Assembly: GCA_045586105.1 (NCBI GenBank)
Contig: JAZMZS010000029.1
Location: 1-9,237 of the forward strand
Direction of reading: 5' to 3'
DNA from: JAZMZS01 sp045586105
Lineage (GTDB): Bacteria; Bacillota; Clostridia; Oscillospirales; CAG-272
Length of the DNA: 9,237 nucleotides
In this document: piece after piece, positions 1 to 6,071 of the stretch
How positions within the stretch are numbered: position 1 is the first letter of the stretch
How the letters are laid out: each line of letters begins with the position of its first letter
Notes under the pieces: generated by a model
What the model saw: the letters and a program-made list of their open reading frames with translations, nothing else
Databases searched by the model: none
What the model was told of the DNA's origin: nothing
Made by a program: the position numbers and the translations under genes

Positions 1-3
1 CTA

Positions 4-32
4 TTTACATTTCAGAAAAAATATAATATAAT
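4..32 (+). promoter_or_regulatory. Probable sigma-A promoter for cysE-cysS
   Basis: TTTACA (4-9) and TATAAT (27-32) are separated by exactly 17 bp, a near-consensus vegetative promoter. It lies about 68 nt before the cysE start. The leader between them is too short for a T-box, so no cysteine T-box is visible here. The tract 22-36 is a run of overlapping TATAAT-like sequences, so the exact -10 is uncertain. Confidence 0.65.
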
Positions 33-99
33 ATATTATTAGCATGGATAAGTGTACCATAGCTTTTAAAATTCGATCCACCGACGGGAGGACAAAGAA

Positions 100-939
100 A
101 TGAAAAACAAAAAAGAAGAATTATCGCAATACATCGACGCTCTGTCGTGTATGATCGGCGATGCCGCCGTCCGTGGAAAACGATGTATCAGCTACGCGAA
201 AAACGAGATAAGGGCGGATATCAAGGCGTTCCGTGAGAGAGACCCTGCGGCAAGGTCGGATCTCGAGGTTGCTCTGCTCTATTCGGGCTTTCATGCTGTG
301 ATCGCCCACAGGGCGGCGCACGCGCTCCACAAAAAGGGGTATACGCTTACCGCACGTGCGATCTCACAGGGTGCTAAGCTTATCACGGGCATAGAGATAC
401 ACCCCGGCGCCACGATAGGCAAGAACTTCGTGATCGACCACGGTGCGGGCGTCGTGATCGGCGAGACCGCCGAGATCGGCGACAACTGTACCCTTTATCA
501 GGGCGTTACGCTCGGCGGTACGGGTAAGGACACGGGAAAGCGCCACCCTACCCTCGGCAACAACGTCATGGTCGGCTGCGGAGCAAAGGTGCTCGGTCCC
601 TTTAAGATAGGCGACAACTCCAAGATAGCGGCAAACGCCGTCGTGCTGAAGGAGGTCCCCTCGGATTCCACCGCTGTCGGCATTCCCGCTAAGGTGGTCC
701 GCACGGGAGGCAAGAGGATAGTAGACGAGCTTGACCAGGTAACCATGCCCGACCCTGTTGCGCTCGAGATAAATGCGCTCAAGGAGCGTATCGCACAGCT
801 CGAGCAGATGCACGCACCAAAAGAAGAGCAAAAGGATGCTCAGCCGCAGCAGCAGACCGAGGATAACACGATCACGGTAGACGGAATAGACGTCGATCTC
901 GACGATCCCGTCATCCGCGAGATATTCGATAACGATTAA
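100..939 (+). CDS. cysE: Serine O-acetyltransferase (CysE/EpsC type)
   Basis: This enzyme transfers acetyl from acetyl-CoA to L-serine to make O-acetylserine, the first committed step of cysteine synthesis, in the cytoplasm. Residues 1-90 form the helical N-terminal part, with the DPAARS motif at 48-53. Residues 97-200 form a left-handed beta-helix of hexapeptide repeats containing IDHG (Asp113-His114), GETAEIGDN, TLGGTGK and RHP (His149); the Asp-His pair and the second His match the catalytic residues of the family. The protein is 279 residues long, longer than most Firmicute CysE/EpsC proteins (a little over 200). The extra 70 or so residues are a Glu/Gln-rich stretch that looks helical (220-255) and an acidic tail. 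GGGAGG at 86-91 lies 8 nt before the ATG and fixes the start. It is followed after 28 nt by cysS, a common pairing in Firmicutes. Confidence 0.95.
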   Translation: MKNKKEELSQYIDALSCMIGDAAVRGKRCISYAKNEIRADIKAFRERDPAARSDLEVALLYSGFHAVIAHRAAHALHKKGYTLTARAISQGAKLITGIEIHPGATIGKNFVIDHGAGVVIGETAEIGDNCTLYQGVTLGGTGKDTGKRHPTLGNNVMVGCGAKVLGPFKIGDNSKIAANAVVLKEVPSDSTAVGIPAKVVRTGGKRIVDELDQVTMPDPVALEINALKERIAQLEQMHAPKEEQKDAQPQQQTEDNTITVDGIDVDLDDPVIREIFDND

Positions 940-967
940 CAAACGAACAAAGAAAAGGAATATATAT

Positions 968-2401
968 ATGTTACTCTACAACTCACTCACAAGAAAGAAA
1001 GACGAATTCTACACAAATGAGCCCGGCAAGGTCAAGATGTACACCTGCGGACCCACCGTATACCATTACGCTCATATAGGAAACCTGCGCACCTACATCA
1101 TGGAGGATATTCTTGAAAAATACCTCAGATATGCAGGCTATGACGTTACCCGCGTCATGAACATCACCGACGTCGGACATCTTTCCTCGGATGCCGACAC
1201 GGGCGAGGACAAGATGCTCAAGGGCGCTAAGAGAGAGAAGAAGACGGTCATGCAGATAGCCGAATTTTACACTCAGGCGTTCTTCTCCGATATGGAAAAG
1301 CTCAACATCAAGATGCCCGACGTGGTAGAGCCCGCGACCAACTGCATCGACAGATATATCGACATGGTCACCAAGCTCCTCGCAGACGGCTATGCCTACG
1401 AGGCGGGCGGGAACATTTACTTCGACACCTCAAAGCTCCGTGAGTATTACGTATTCAACAACTTCAACGAGGATGACCTCGCCGTAGGCGTGCGCGAGGG
1501 CGTCGAGGAGGACACGCAGAAGCGCAACAAGTGTGACTTTGTGCTCTGGTTTACCAAGTCCAAGTTCGAGGATCAGGAGCTGAAGTGGGATTCTCCCTGG
1601 GGCGTAGGCTATCCCGGATGGCACATCGAGTGCTCCTGCATAAGTATGAAGCACCTCGGTGAGTATCTCGACATTCACTGCGGCGGTATCGACAACGCTT
1701 TCCCCCATCATACAAACGAGATCGCACAGTCCGAGGCTTACACGGGTCACAAGTGGTGTAACTGGTGGTTCCACGTTCATCATCTCAACACCACTGGCGG
1801 TAAGATGTCAAAATCGAAGGGTGAGTTCCTCACCGTTTCCCTGCTCGAGGAGAAGGGCTACGATCCGCTCGTATACCGTTATTTCTGCCTTAATTCCCAC
1901 TACAGAAAGTCGCTCGTCTTCTCCTGGGAGGGACTTGACAACGCGGCTCTCGCATACAACAAGCTTGTAGCAAAGATCGCCGCGCTCACCGACGAGGGCG
2001 AGTATGACGAGGCTGCGGCAGCAGAGCTCAAGGCTAAATTTGCGGCGGCGTTTGACAACGATATCAACTGCGCGCTCGGCGTGACCTGCCTCTATGACGT
2101 TCTCAAGGCAAAGACGAACGGTCACACCAAGCTCGCGCTTATCGCGGACTTTGACCGCGTTCTTTCGATAGGTCTGATCGAAGCGGCAAAGAAGGTAAAG
2201 GCACAGGCACCCAAGGCAGACGCTCCCGCGGTGCTTGAGGTACCTGCTGAGGATCAGTGGATTGCGGATGCGATCGCAGAAAGAGCGGCGGCAAAGAAGG
2301 CGAAGAACTACGCTGAGGCAGACAGGATCAGAGCCGAGCTGCTCTCAAAGGGCGTTACCCTCACCGATACCGCTCAGGGAACGACGTATACGAAGGCATG
2401 A
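968..2401 (+). CDS. cysS: Cysteinyl-tRNA synthetase
   Basis: A class I aminoacyl-tRNA synthetase that activates cysteine with ATP and charges tRNA-Cys. The HIGN signature is at 36-39 and KMSKS at 279-283. The zinc ligands that select the cysteine thiol are visible as Cys27, Cys222, His247 and Glu251, with the same 25- and 4-residue spacing as in the E. coli enzyme. The C-terminal helical tRNA-binding part covers about 320-477 and ends in the usual Ala/Lys/Arg-rich region (AAKKAKNYAEADRIR). Its 477 residues are near the family norm. Residues 150-222 are about 13 longer than the E. coli counterpart. An AAAGGA-type ribosome site lies just upstream (955-960). It follows cysE by 28 nt with no terminator between, so the two are probably co-transcribed. 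Confidence 0.97.
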   Translation: MLLYNSLTRKKDEFYTNEPGKVKMYTCGPTVYHYAHIGNLRTYIMEDILEKYLRYAGYDVTRVMNITDVGHLSSDADTGEDKMLKGAKREKKTVMQIAEFYTQAFFSDMEKLNIKMPDVVEPATNCIDRYIDMVTKLLADGYAYEAGGNIYFDTSKLREYYVFNNFNEDDLAVGVREGVEEDTQKRNKCDFVLWFTKSKFEDQELKWDSPWGVGYPGWHIECSCISMKHLGEYLDIHCGGIDNAFPHHTNEIAQSEAYTGHKWCNWWFHVHHLNTTGGKMSKSKGEFLTVSLLEEKGYDPLVYRYFCLNSHYRKSLVFSWEGLDNAALAYNKLVAKIAALTDEGEYDEAAAAELKAKFAAAFDNDINCALGVTCLYDVLKAKTNGHTKLALIADFDRVLSIGLIEAAKKVKAQAPKADAPAVLEVPAEDQWIADAIAERAAAKKAKNYAEADRIRAELLSKGVTLTDTAQGTTYTKA

Positions 2402-2406
2402 GCTTG

Positions 2407-2448
2407 AAGTAACAGGTAATAAGTAACAGGTAATAAGTAATAAGTAAG
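2407..2448 (+). repeat. Six tandem 7-bp units after cysS
   Basis: Six consecutive heptamers read AAGTAAC, AGGTAAT, AAGTAAC, AGGTAAT, AAGTAAT, AAGTAAG, so the first 14-bp pair is repeated perfectly. Each unit carries TAA; because the period is 7, the six TAA triplets (2410, 2417, 2424, 2431, 2438, 2445) fall twice in each of the three reading frames. The block begins 5 nt after the cysS stop. Confidence 0.9.
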
Positions 2449-2451
2449 GAA

Positions 2452-2482
2452 AAGATCATCCTGCCGACGGCAGGATGATCTT
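2452..2482. terminator. Perfect 14-bp hairpin between cysS and tmk
   Basis: AAGATCATCCTGCC (2452-2465) pairs perfectly with 2469-2482 around a 3-nt GAC loop. On the + strand the stem is followed by TTATATAAGG, a poor U-tract. On the minus strand it is followed by TTTTCCTTAC, a better one. It may be a weak or conditional terminator for cysE-cysS, or a leader structure for tmk, whose start codon is only 12 nt away. The structure is certain as sequence; its role is inferred. Confidence 0.6.
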
Positions 2483-2494
2483 ATATAAGGTATT

Positions 2495-3133
2495 ATGAAG
2501 GACAACAAACCGAAGTTTATCGTAATAGAGGGCGTTGACGGAGCGGGCAAGACCACGCAAATTAAAAAGCTCGCAGAAGCTCTTATCTCTCAGGGCAAGC
2601 GCGTATTTATTACGAGCGAGCCCACCTGCAAGGCGCAGAGCCACGCGCCGACGGCGGTTGGCTCTCTTATAGGGGACGTTCTGCTCGGCAGGACAGAAAT
2701 GACGCCGAGCGGCATGGCGGCGCTTTTTCTCGCAGACCGCATCCTGCACAACACCGATCCCGAAAACGGGATCAAGGCGGCGCTCTCGCGGGGTGAGTGG
2801 GTAATTTGCGACAGGTATTATTACTCCTCCTTTGCATATCAGGGCAAGGACACGGATCTCGACTGGGTCATCAGGCAAAACCTCGACTGCCCCGATATAC
2901 TCAAGCCCGACGTATGCATTTTCCTCGATCTTGCACCCGAGGTCGCAAGAACGCGCCGAGACGCGCGCGAAACGGCGCAGGAGATCTTCGAGCGTCCCGA
3001 GGTAAAGCAAAGCTCTATCAGAGACACCTTTCTTTCGGTCTTCGGCAAGCTTGATGACAATATAAGAATAATCGATGCCGACGGCAGTATAGACGAGGTC
3101 GCGCAGAGGATACTCGCCGCAGTTGAAGAATAA
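2495..3133 (+). CDS. tmk: Thymidylate (dTMP) kinase
   Basis: A cytoplasmic nucleoside monophosphate kinase that phosphorylates dTMP to dTDP with ATP, on the route to dTTP. The Walker A loop GVDGAGKTT is at 13-21, the DRYYYSSFAYQG dTMP-site motif at 106-117, and the lid region (RRDARETAQEIFE) at about 154-166. The 41-43 segment reads SEP rather than the commoner REP of REPGGT, a variant also found in the family. Its 212 residues are the usual length. The only ribosome site is a weak AAGG (2487-2490) 4 nt before ATG, directly behind the hairpin at 2452-2482, so translation may be modest or affected by that hairpin. No promoter of its own is clear. The next intrinsic terminator on this strand is at 3356-3399, beyond the intergenic repeat, giving a long 3' untranslated region. 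Confidence 0.95.
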   Translation: MKDNKPKFIVIEGVDGAGKTTQIKKLAEALISQGKRVFITSEPTCKAQSHAPTAVGSLIGDVLLGRTEMTPSGMAALFLADRILHNTDPENGIKAALSRGEWVICDRYYYSSFAYQGKDTDLDWVIRQNLDCPDILKPDVCIFLDLAPEVARTRRDARETAQEIFERPEVKQSSIRDTFLSVFGKLDDNIRIIDADGSIDEVAQRILAAVEE

Positions 3134-3190
3134 AAAGAAAGTGCCCTGACGTCACTCTGCTGCGCTCCAACCCCGCTATGTATAATGCTT

Positions 3191-3353
3191 CAACCCCGCT
3201 GTCATTCCTGAACGGAACGCAGTGAGCGAAGAATCTGAGCGGGAAGACATAGTAGATCTCCGACTCAGATCCTTCGGGCACAAGTGCCCTCGAGGATGAC
3301 AGTCGGGAAAGTGGGTTTGCAAATCACTTTTTGCGCAGTTTCCTATGCGATAA
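3191..3353 (+). repeat. Intergenic palindromic repeat element, copy 1
   Basis: The element has three parts. The first arm (3191-3247) contains CCCCGCTGTCATTC and GAATCTGAGCGGGAAGA. The second arm (3264-3302) contains CTCAGATCCTTCGG and CCTCGAGGATGACAG, an imperfect reverse complement of the first. After a spacer comes a 24-nt module (3330-3353) centred on TTTCCTATGCG. The same three parts occur in inverted orientation at 9058-9236; the first arms agree at roughly 50 of 58 positions by eye. The two arms could fold into a long imperfect hairpin. There is no coding potential worth calling. It lies between convergent tmk and rnr and ends 2 nt before their shared terminator. Confidence 0.85.
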
Positions 3354-3355
3354 AT

Positions 3356-3399
3356 AACAGTCCCGAAAACCGTCTATGGATCTTCGGGACTGTTTTTTT
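3356..3399. terminator. Bidirectional intrinsic terminator between tmk and rnr
   Basis: AACAGTCCCGAA (3356-3367) pairs perfectly over 12 bp with 3383-3394, with a 15-nt loop. On the + strand it runs into seven T residues (3393-3399); on the minus strand it is followed by TTATTTAT. It serves convergent tmk and rnr. The rnr stop codon (3398-3400) overlaps the T-run, so rnr ends directly at the stem. Confidence 0.9.
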
Positions 3400-5293
3400 A
3401 CATTCTTGTACATATAGTTTCGAGGTACTCAAACTCGACCTTCTGCCTTGCAACATCCGCAAAGCGCACGCGGATGCGGACATCATCCCCCGGGGAGATG
3501 ACGTTTTCCTTTGATGCGAGAGTTCCCATCGTTTCGCTGTAGCGGTAGTAGCCCTGGAGCGTTGACACGGGAACGAGCCCCTCGCAGGTGTTGGATAATG
3601 CGCAGAAAAATCCGAACGGCTGGACCGAGACCACGCGCGCATCGAATTCCTCGCCCTCGTGCTTTTTCATATAAACGGCACGGTAGAGATCGGCTATAGC
3701 GCGCTCGGCGTTAAGGGCTCTGAGCTCGTTCTCGGACGAGCGGATAGCGCTGTCACGGGCAAACGCGGCGTATTTCCGCGCCTTCTCCGCGCCATCGGAA
3801 AGATAGACCGACAGTATCCTGTGCACCGACAGGTCGGGGTATCTTCTTATAGGCGAGGTAAAATGCGCATAGTAGTCGAGCGCAAGACCAAAGTGAGGCT
3901 GCCTGAGCTCCGAGTATCTCGCCTTCATAAAGGAACGGAGCATTATATCGCTTATCACATCGGCTATCCCTCTCTCGCGCGCCTGATCGAGAATATGCGA
4001 ATACGAGAGCGCACTCACATCCCCCGAGGCAAGGGCTTCTGCGTTCAAGCCGTAATTTGCGCACGCGAGCATGAAGCTCTCGAGCTTTTCTTCATCGGGG
4101 GTCTCGTGAATTCTATAGACACAGGGAAGCTCCCGCGCGCTCATATAAAGAGCGACCGCTTCATTTGCAAGAAGCATGAACTGCTCTATCAGCCTCTCTG
4201 CATCTCCGCGCTCGCGGCGCACTATCTCCGCGGGCTCGCCCGATTCGTCAAGTATTATCTGCGCCTCCGCACTCTCGAGCTCAACATATCCGCGCTCGAG
4301 AGCGATACGCTCGCGCAGCCTGTAAAGCTCGTGCATATCCGAAAGCATCGGATACACACGGGCGTACTTTTCGTAATACACGCTTTCCCTGCCCTCAGCC
4401 ATGAGCGCATTCACCTCGGAATACACTCCTCTGACGGCAGAGCGGATGATGCTCTTGAATACTCTTGCTTCCTTCAGTCTTCCCTCTCTGTCAAGGGTGA
4501 TACGGGCGGTCATGGCGTACTTGTCCTCTCCCGCATTGAGCGAGCAGGCGCCGTTTGACAGTGCTCTCGGAAGCATCGGAACTACCTTGTCCGTAAAATA
4601 TACGCTCGTGCCGCGGCGCATCGCCTCGCGGTCGACCTCGCCGCCGCCTCTGACGTAATGCGACACGTCCGCTATATGGACCCCCAGCTCCCAGCCGTCC
4701 TCTGTTCTCGTAAGCGAAACGGCATCGTCAAGGTCCTTTGCATCCTCCCCGTCAATGGTCAGGATAAGCTCGTCTCGCAAGTCTTCCCTTCCCTCGGGCG
4801 ACAGCCTCTGCGATGCGGTCCTTTCCGCTTCCTCGAGGACCGCATCCGAAAATTCGGTCTCTATGCCGTTGGCTGTGAGTATCTGAGTGTAGTTGGCTCT
4901 GCGGGAATCGGCGGCGCCGAAGACCTGCGTTATTCTGCACAGCGCGACACCCTCTCTGTCGGGCAGACGGGTCACTACCGCTCCGACAAGCTCCCCCTCT
5001 GCCGCGGGGATATCACCCACGGGGCAAAGCTCAAAGCCGTAACGCTTTGAGCTCGGCAGAACTCTGAGCACGCTCTTTCTTCCCTCGCGCATCTTATAAA
5101 GCACTCCGTCGATATGCATGCCGATCTCGGGGGAGATCTGTGCCTTTGCTTCCTGCTTGCGCACGGGTGCGGATGCGCTTTTTTTATGACGGCGGATATT
5201 CTTTTCCTTTGCCGCCGCACGGGTACGCGACCTTTTTGCAAAGGTGCGCACGGTATTCTTTTTCTGTTTGGTTTGTTTTCTTTTATTTTTCAT
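3398..5293 (-). CDS. rnr: RNase R / RNase II family 3'-5' exoribonuclease
   Basis: A processive 3'-5' exoribonuclease of the RNB family that degrades structured RNA, mRNA and faulty rRNA. Residues 1-50 are a Lys/Arg-rich, probably disordered extension. Residues 57-130 resemble one OB/cold-shock-type domain, and 140-160 match the linker before the catalytic domain. The RNB domain runs from about 175 to 500, with IDGEDAKDLDDAV supplying the metal-binding Asp181, Asp187, Asp189 and Asp190, and the family signature HFTSPIRRYPDL at 477-488. An S1 domain occupies about 547-625. At 631 residues it is shorter than typical RNase R (700-800). It lacks the usual N-terminal winged-helix domain and has room for only one cold-shock domain, so RNase II-like behaviour cannot be excluded. 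The ribosome site (GAAAAG) is weak. It lies downstream of secG as in many Firmicutes, but the usual smpB neighbour is absent. Confidence 0.93.
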   Translation of the reverse strand: MKNKRKQTKQKKNTVRTFAKRSRTRAAAKEKNIRRHKKSASAPVRKQEAKAQISPEIGMHIDGVLYKMREGRKSVLRVLPSSKRYGFELCPVGDIPAAEGELVGAVVTRLPDREGVALCRITQVFGAADSRRANYTQILTANGIETEFSDAVLEEAERTASQRLSPEGREDLRDELILTIDGEDAKDLDDAVSLTRTEDGWELGVHIADVSHYVRGGGEVDREAMRRGTSVYFTDKVVPMLPRALSNGACSLNAGEDKYAMTARITLDREGRLKEARVFKSIIRSAVRGVYSEVNALMAEGRESVYYEKYARVYPMLSDMHELYRLRERIALERGYVELESAEAQIILDESGEPAEIVRRERGDAERLIEQFMLLANEAVALYMSARELPCVYRIHETPDEEKLESFMLACANYGLNAEALASGDVSALSYSHILDQARERGIADVISDIMLRSFMKARYSELRQPHFGLALDYYAHFTSPIRRYPDLSVHRILSVYLSDGAEKARKYAAFARDSAIRSSENELRALNAERAIADLYRAVYMKKHEGEEFDARVVSVQPFGFFCALSNTCEGLVPVSTLQGYYRYSETMGTLASKENVISPGDDVRIRVRFADVARQKVEFEYLETICTRM

Positions 5294-5314
5294 ATTCTTT
5301 TCAATTTAGTTTTA

Positions 5315-5342
5315 AATATAGTATTTCCCTGTCGGCGTGCAA
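5315..5342 (-). promoter_or_regulatory. Possible rnr promoter
   Basis: On the minus strand TTGCAC (5337-5342) and TATATT (5315-5320) are separated by 16 bp, 22 nt before the rnr start. It lies after the secG terminator, so rnr would need its own promoter. The match is moderate. Confidence 0.45.
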
Positions 5343-5377
5343 AATACGGTATCGACCTCACACGGTGCATTACTGCA

Positions 5378-5408
5378 AAAAGACCGCCCGTAATCAGGGC
5401 GGTCTTTT
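5378..5408 (-). terminator. Intrinsic terminator of secG
   Basis: GACCGCCC and GGGCGGTC form a perfect 8-bp GC-rich stem, extended to 12 bp by flanking AAAA/TTTT (5378-5389 with 5397-5408), with a 7-nt loop. On the minus strand it is followed by a T-run and lies 20 nt after the secG stop, so it ends secG before rnr. Its symmetry means it could also work on the + strand. Confidence 0.9.
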
Positions 5409-5428
5409 ATCATTTGATCAGTTGCCGA

Positions 5429-5821
5429 TCACTCAGCTGCGGTATCGGCTGCAGTATCAGCCGCAGTCTCGGCAGCAGTATCAGCTGCGGTATCAGCGGT
5501 AGTATCAGCTGCGGTATCCTTAGCTGCATTCTCATCATAATACTGAGAGTTGCCAAGTCCGAGGTCGGGGGTCTGAACGTTATCTACATCAGGCTGTACA
5601 AGATAGAGCACGATAAGAACAAGGCAGAATGCAACTGCGAGAACAGTGGTAACTCTGTTGAGCACCTTGTCTGCCTTCTTGCCGTTTTCCTTGCCAAAGA
5701 AGGTTTCAGCGCCGCCCGCGATGGAACCCGAAAGGCCGTGTGACTTACCGTTCTGCGAAATAACGAGAACTACGATAGCAATAGCTGCTATAGTGAGAAT
5801 TATTGACAATGCGATGATCAT
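5429..5821 (-). CDS. secG: Preprotein translocase subunit SecG
   Basis: SecG is a small two-helix membrane subunit of the SecYEG export channel that assists SecA-driven translocation. Transmembrane helix 1 covers about residues 2-22. The conserved cytoplasmic loop GLSGSIAGGAETFFGK (29-44) is followed by KADKVLNRVT, and helix 2 covers about 57-75; these match SecG closely. The core ends near residue 78, the usual length. The remaining 50 or so residues are an acidic Ala/Thr/Asp-rich tail ending in eight tetrapeptides (residues 99-130, mostly TAAD). GGAGG (5830-5834 on the complement) fixes the start 8 nt on. A strong promoter precedes it and a terminator follows, so it is probably transcribed alone, upstream of rnr in the common Firmicute order. 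Confidence 0.93.
   Translation of the reverse strand: MIIALSIILTIAAIAIVVLVISQNGKSHGLSGSIAGGAETFFGKENGKKADKVLNRVTTVLAVAFCLVLIVLYLVQPDVDNVQTPDLGLGNSQYYDENAAKDTAADTTADTAADTAAETAADTAADTAAE
5432..5527 (-). repeat. Eight 12-bp tandem units encoding the SecG tail
   Basis: Ninety-six bases encode eight tetrapeptides in order: AAKD, TAAD, TTAD, TAAD, TAAE, TAAD, TAAD, TAAE, running to the last residue of secG. Gain or loss of a 12-bp unit keeps the frame. Units differ at several positions, so the array is partly degenerate. Confidence 0.9.
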
Positions 5822-5889
5822 TATATATTCCTCCGAGATATACTCAATTTTTTACTGCTTCAACGGCTTAGTCATGCCGTGCACAAGTC

Positions 5890-5918
5890 ATTATATCATA
5901 CACTTTTGCAAATTGCAA
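5890..5918 (-). promoter_or_regulatory. Strong promoter for secG
   Basis: On the minus strand TTGCAA (5913-5918) and a perfect TATAAT (5890-5895) are separated by exactly 17 bp, about 70 nt before the secG start. Confidence 0.75.
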
Positions 5919-5921
5919 GTG
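5901..5921. promoter_or_regulatory. Inverted repeat over the secG -35 box
   Basis: CACTT...AAGTG enclose TTGCAAATTGCA, giving a near-palindrome with one extra base. It covers the -35 and part of the spacer of the secG promoter, where an operator could sit. No regulator is known from the sequence; the site is AT-rich and chance is possible. Confidence 0.35.
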
Positions 5922-5955
5922 CTTTTTTAGCTTTTTCCTGTTATATTCACATTTT

Positions 5956-5977
5956 TTTGTAAATTTACAAATTTGTA
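5956..5977. promoter_or_regulatory. Two overlapping palindromes upstream of the lipoprotein gene
   Basis: TTTGTAAATTTACAAA (5956-5971) is a perfect 16-bp palindrome. TACAAATTTGTA (5966-5977) is a perfect 12-bp palindrome overlapping it by 6 bp. They lie 25-46 bp before the candidate -10 of the lipoprotein gene and 38 bp or more beyond the secG -35. Because both flanking genes point away, this is not a terminator; a regulator-binding site is the natural guess. Confidence 0.45.
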
Positions 5978-6001
5978 CTTCCCTGTTCACAGATTATATG
6001 A

Positions 6002-6007
6002 TATAAT
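6002..6007 (+). promoter_or_regulatory. Candidate -10 box of the lipoprotein gene
   Basis: A perfect TATAAT, 65 nt before the chosen start. At 17 bp upstream the hexamer is TTCCCT (5979-5984), a poor -35, so the promoter may depend on an activator or the assignment may be off by a few bases. Confidence 0.45.
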
Positions 6008-6057
6008 ATGTAAGATTGTGCTAAAGATCGGCTTATATTGACATTTTCTGACAAAAC

Positions 6058-6064
6058 AAAGGAG
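6058..6064 (+). promoter_or_regulatory. Ribosome site that decides the lipoprotein start
   Basis: AAAGGAG ends 7 nt before ATG at 6072, ideal spacing. An in-frame GTG at 6066 is only 1 nt from this site and is therefore an unlikely start. Confidence 0.8.
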
Positions 6065-6071
6065 CGTGCAC

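Noticed and set aside
1..99. Possible T-box or other riboswitch upstream of cysE
   Set aside because: The promoter at 4-32 leaves only about 60 nt of leader with no T-box sequence or anti-terminator visible; a longer leader beyond the window cannot be judged.
364..942. 192-codon open frame on the minus strand
   Set aside because: It is antisense to cysE, whose motifs are unmistakable; no ribosome site or known motif.
3284..3514. 76-codon open frame on the + strand over the tmk-rnr gap
   Set aside because: It runs through the intergenic repeat, the terminator stem and the antisense of rnr, with no ribosome site or recognisable protein.
3659..4558. 299-codon open frame on the + strand
   Set aside because: It is entirely antisense to the well-supported catalytic RNB domain of rnr; long shadow frames are expected there and the protein shows no family features.
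5432..5527. CRISPR-like regular repeats
   Set aside because: The 12-bp units are contiguous, lack spacers and are in frame within secG.
6038..6043. TTGACA consensus -35 box
   Set aside because: A -10 at the right distance would fall on the ribosome site and start codon of the lipoprotein gene; no TATAAT-like sequence is there.
6066..6068. GTG start for the lipoprotein
   Set aside because: It is 1 nt from the AAAGGAG ribosome site; ATG at 6072 has proper spacing.
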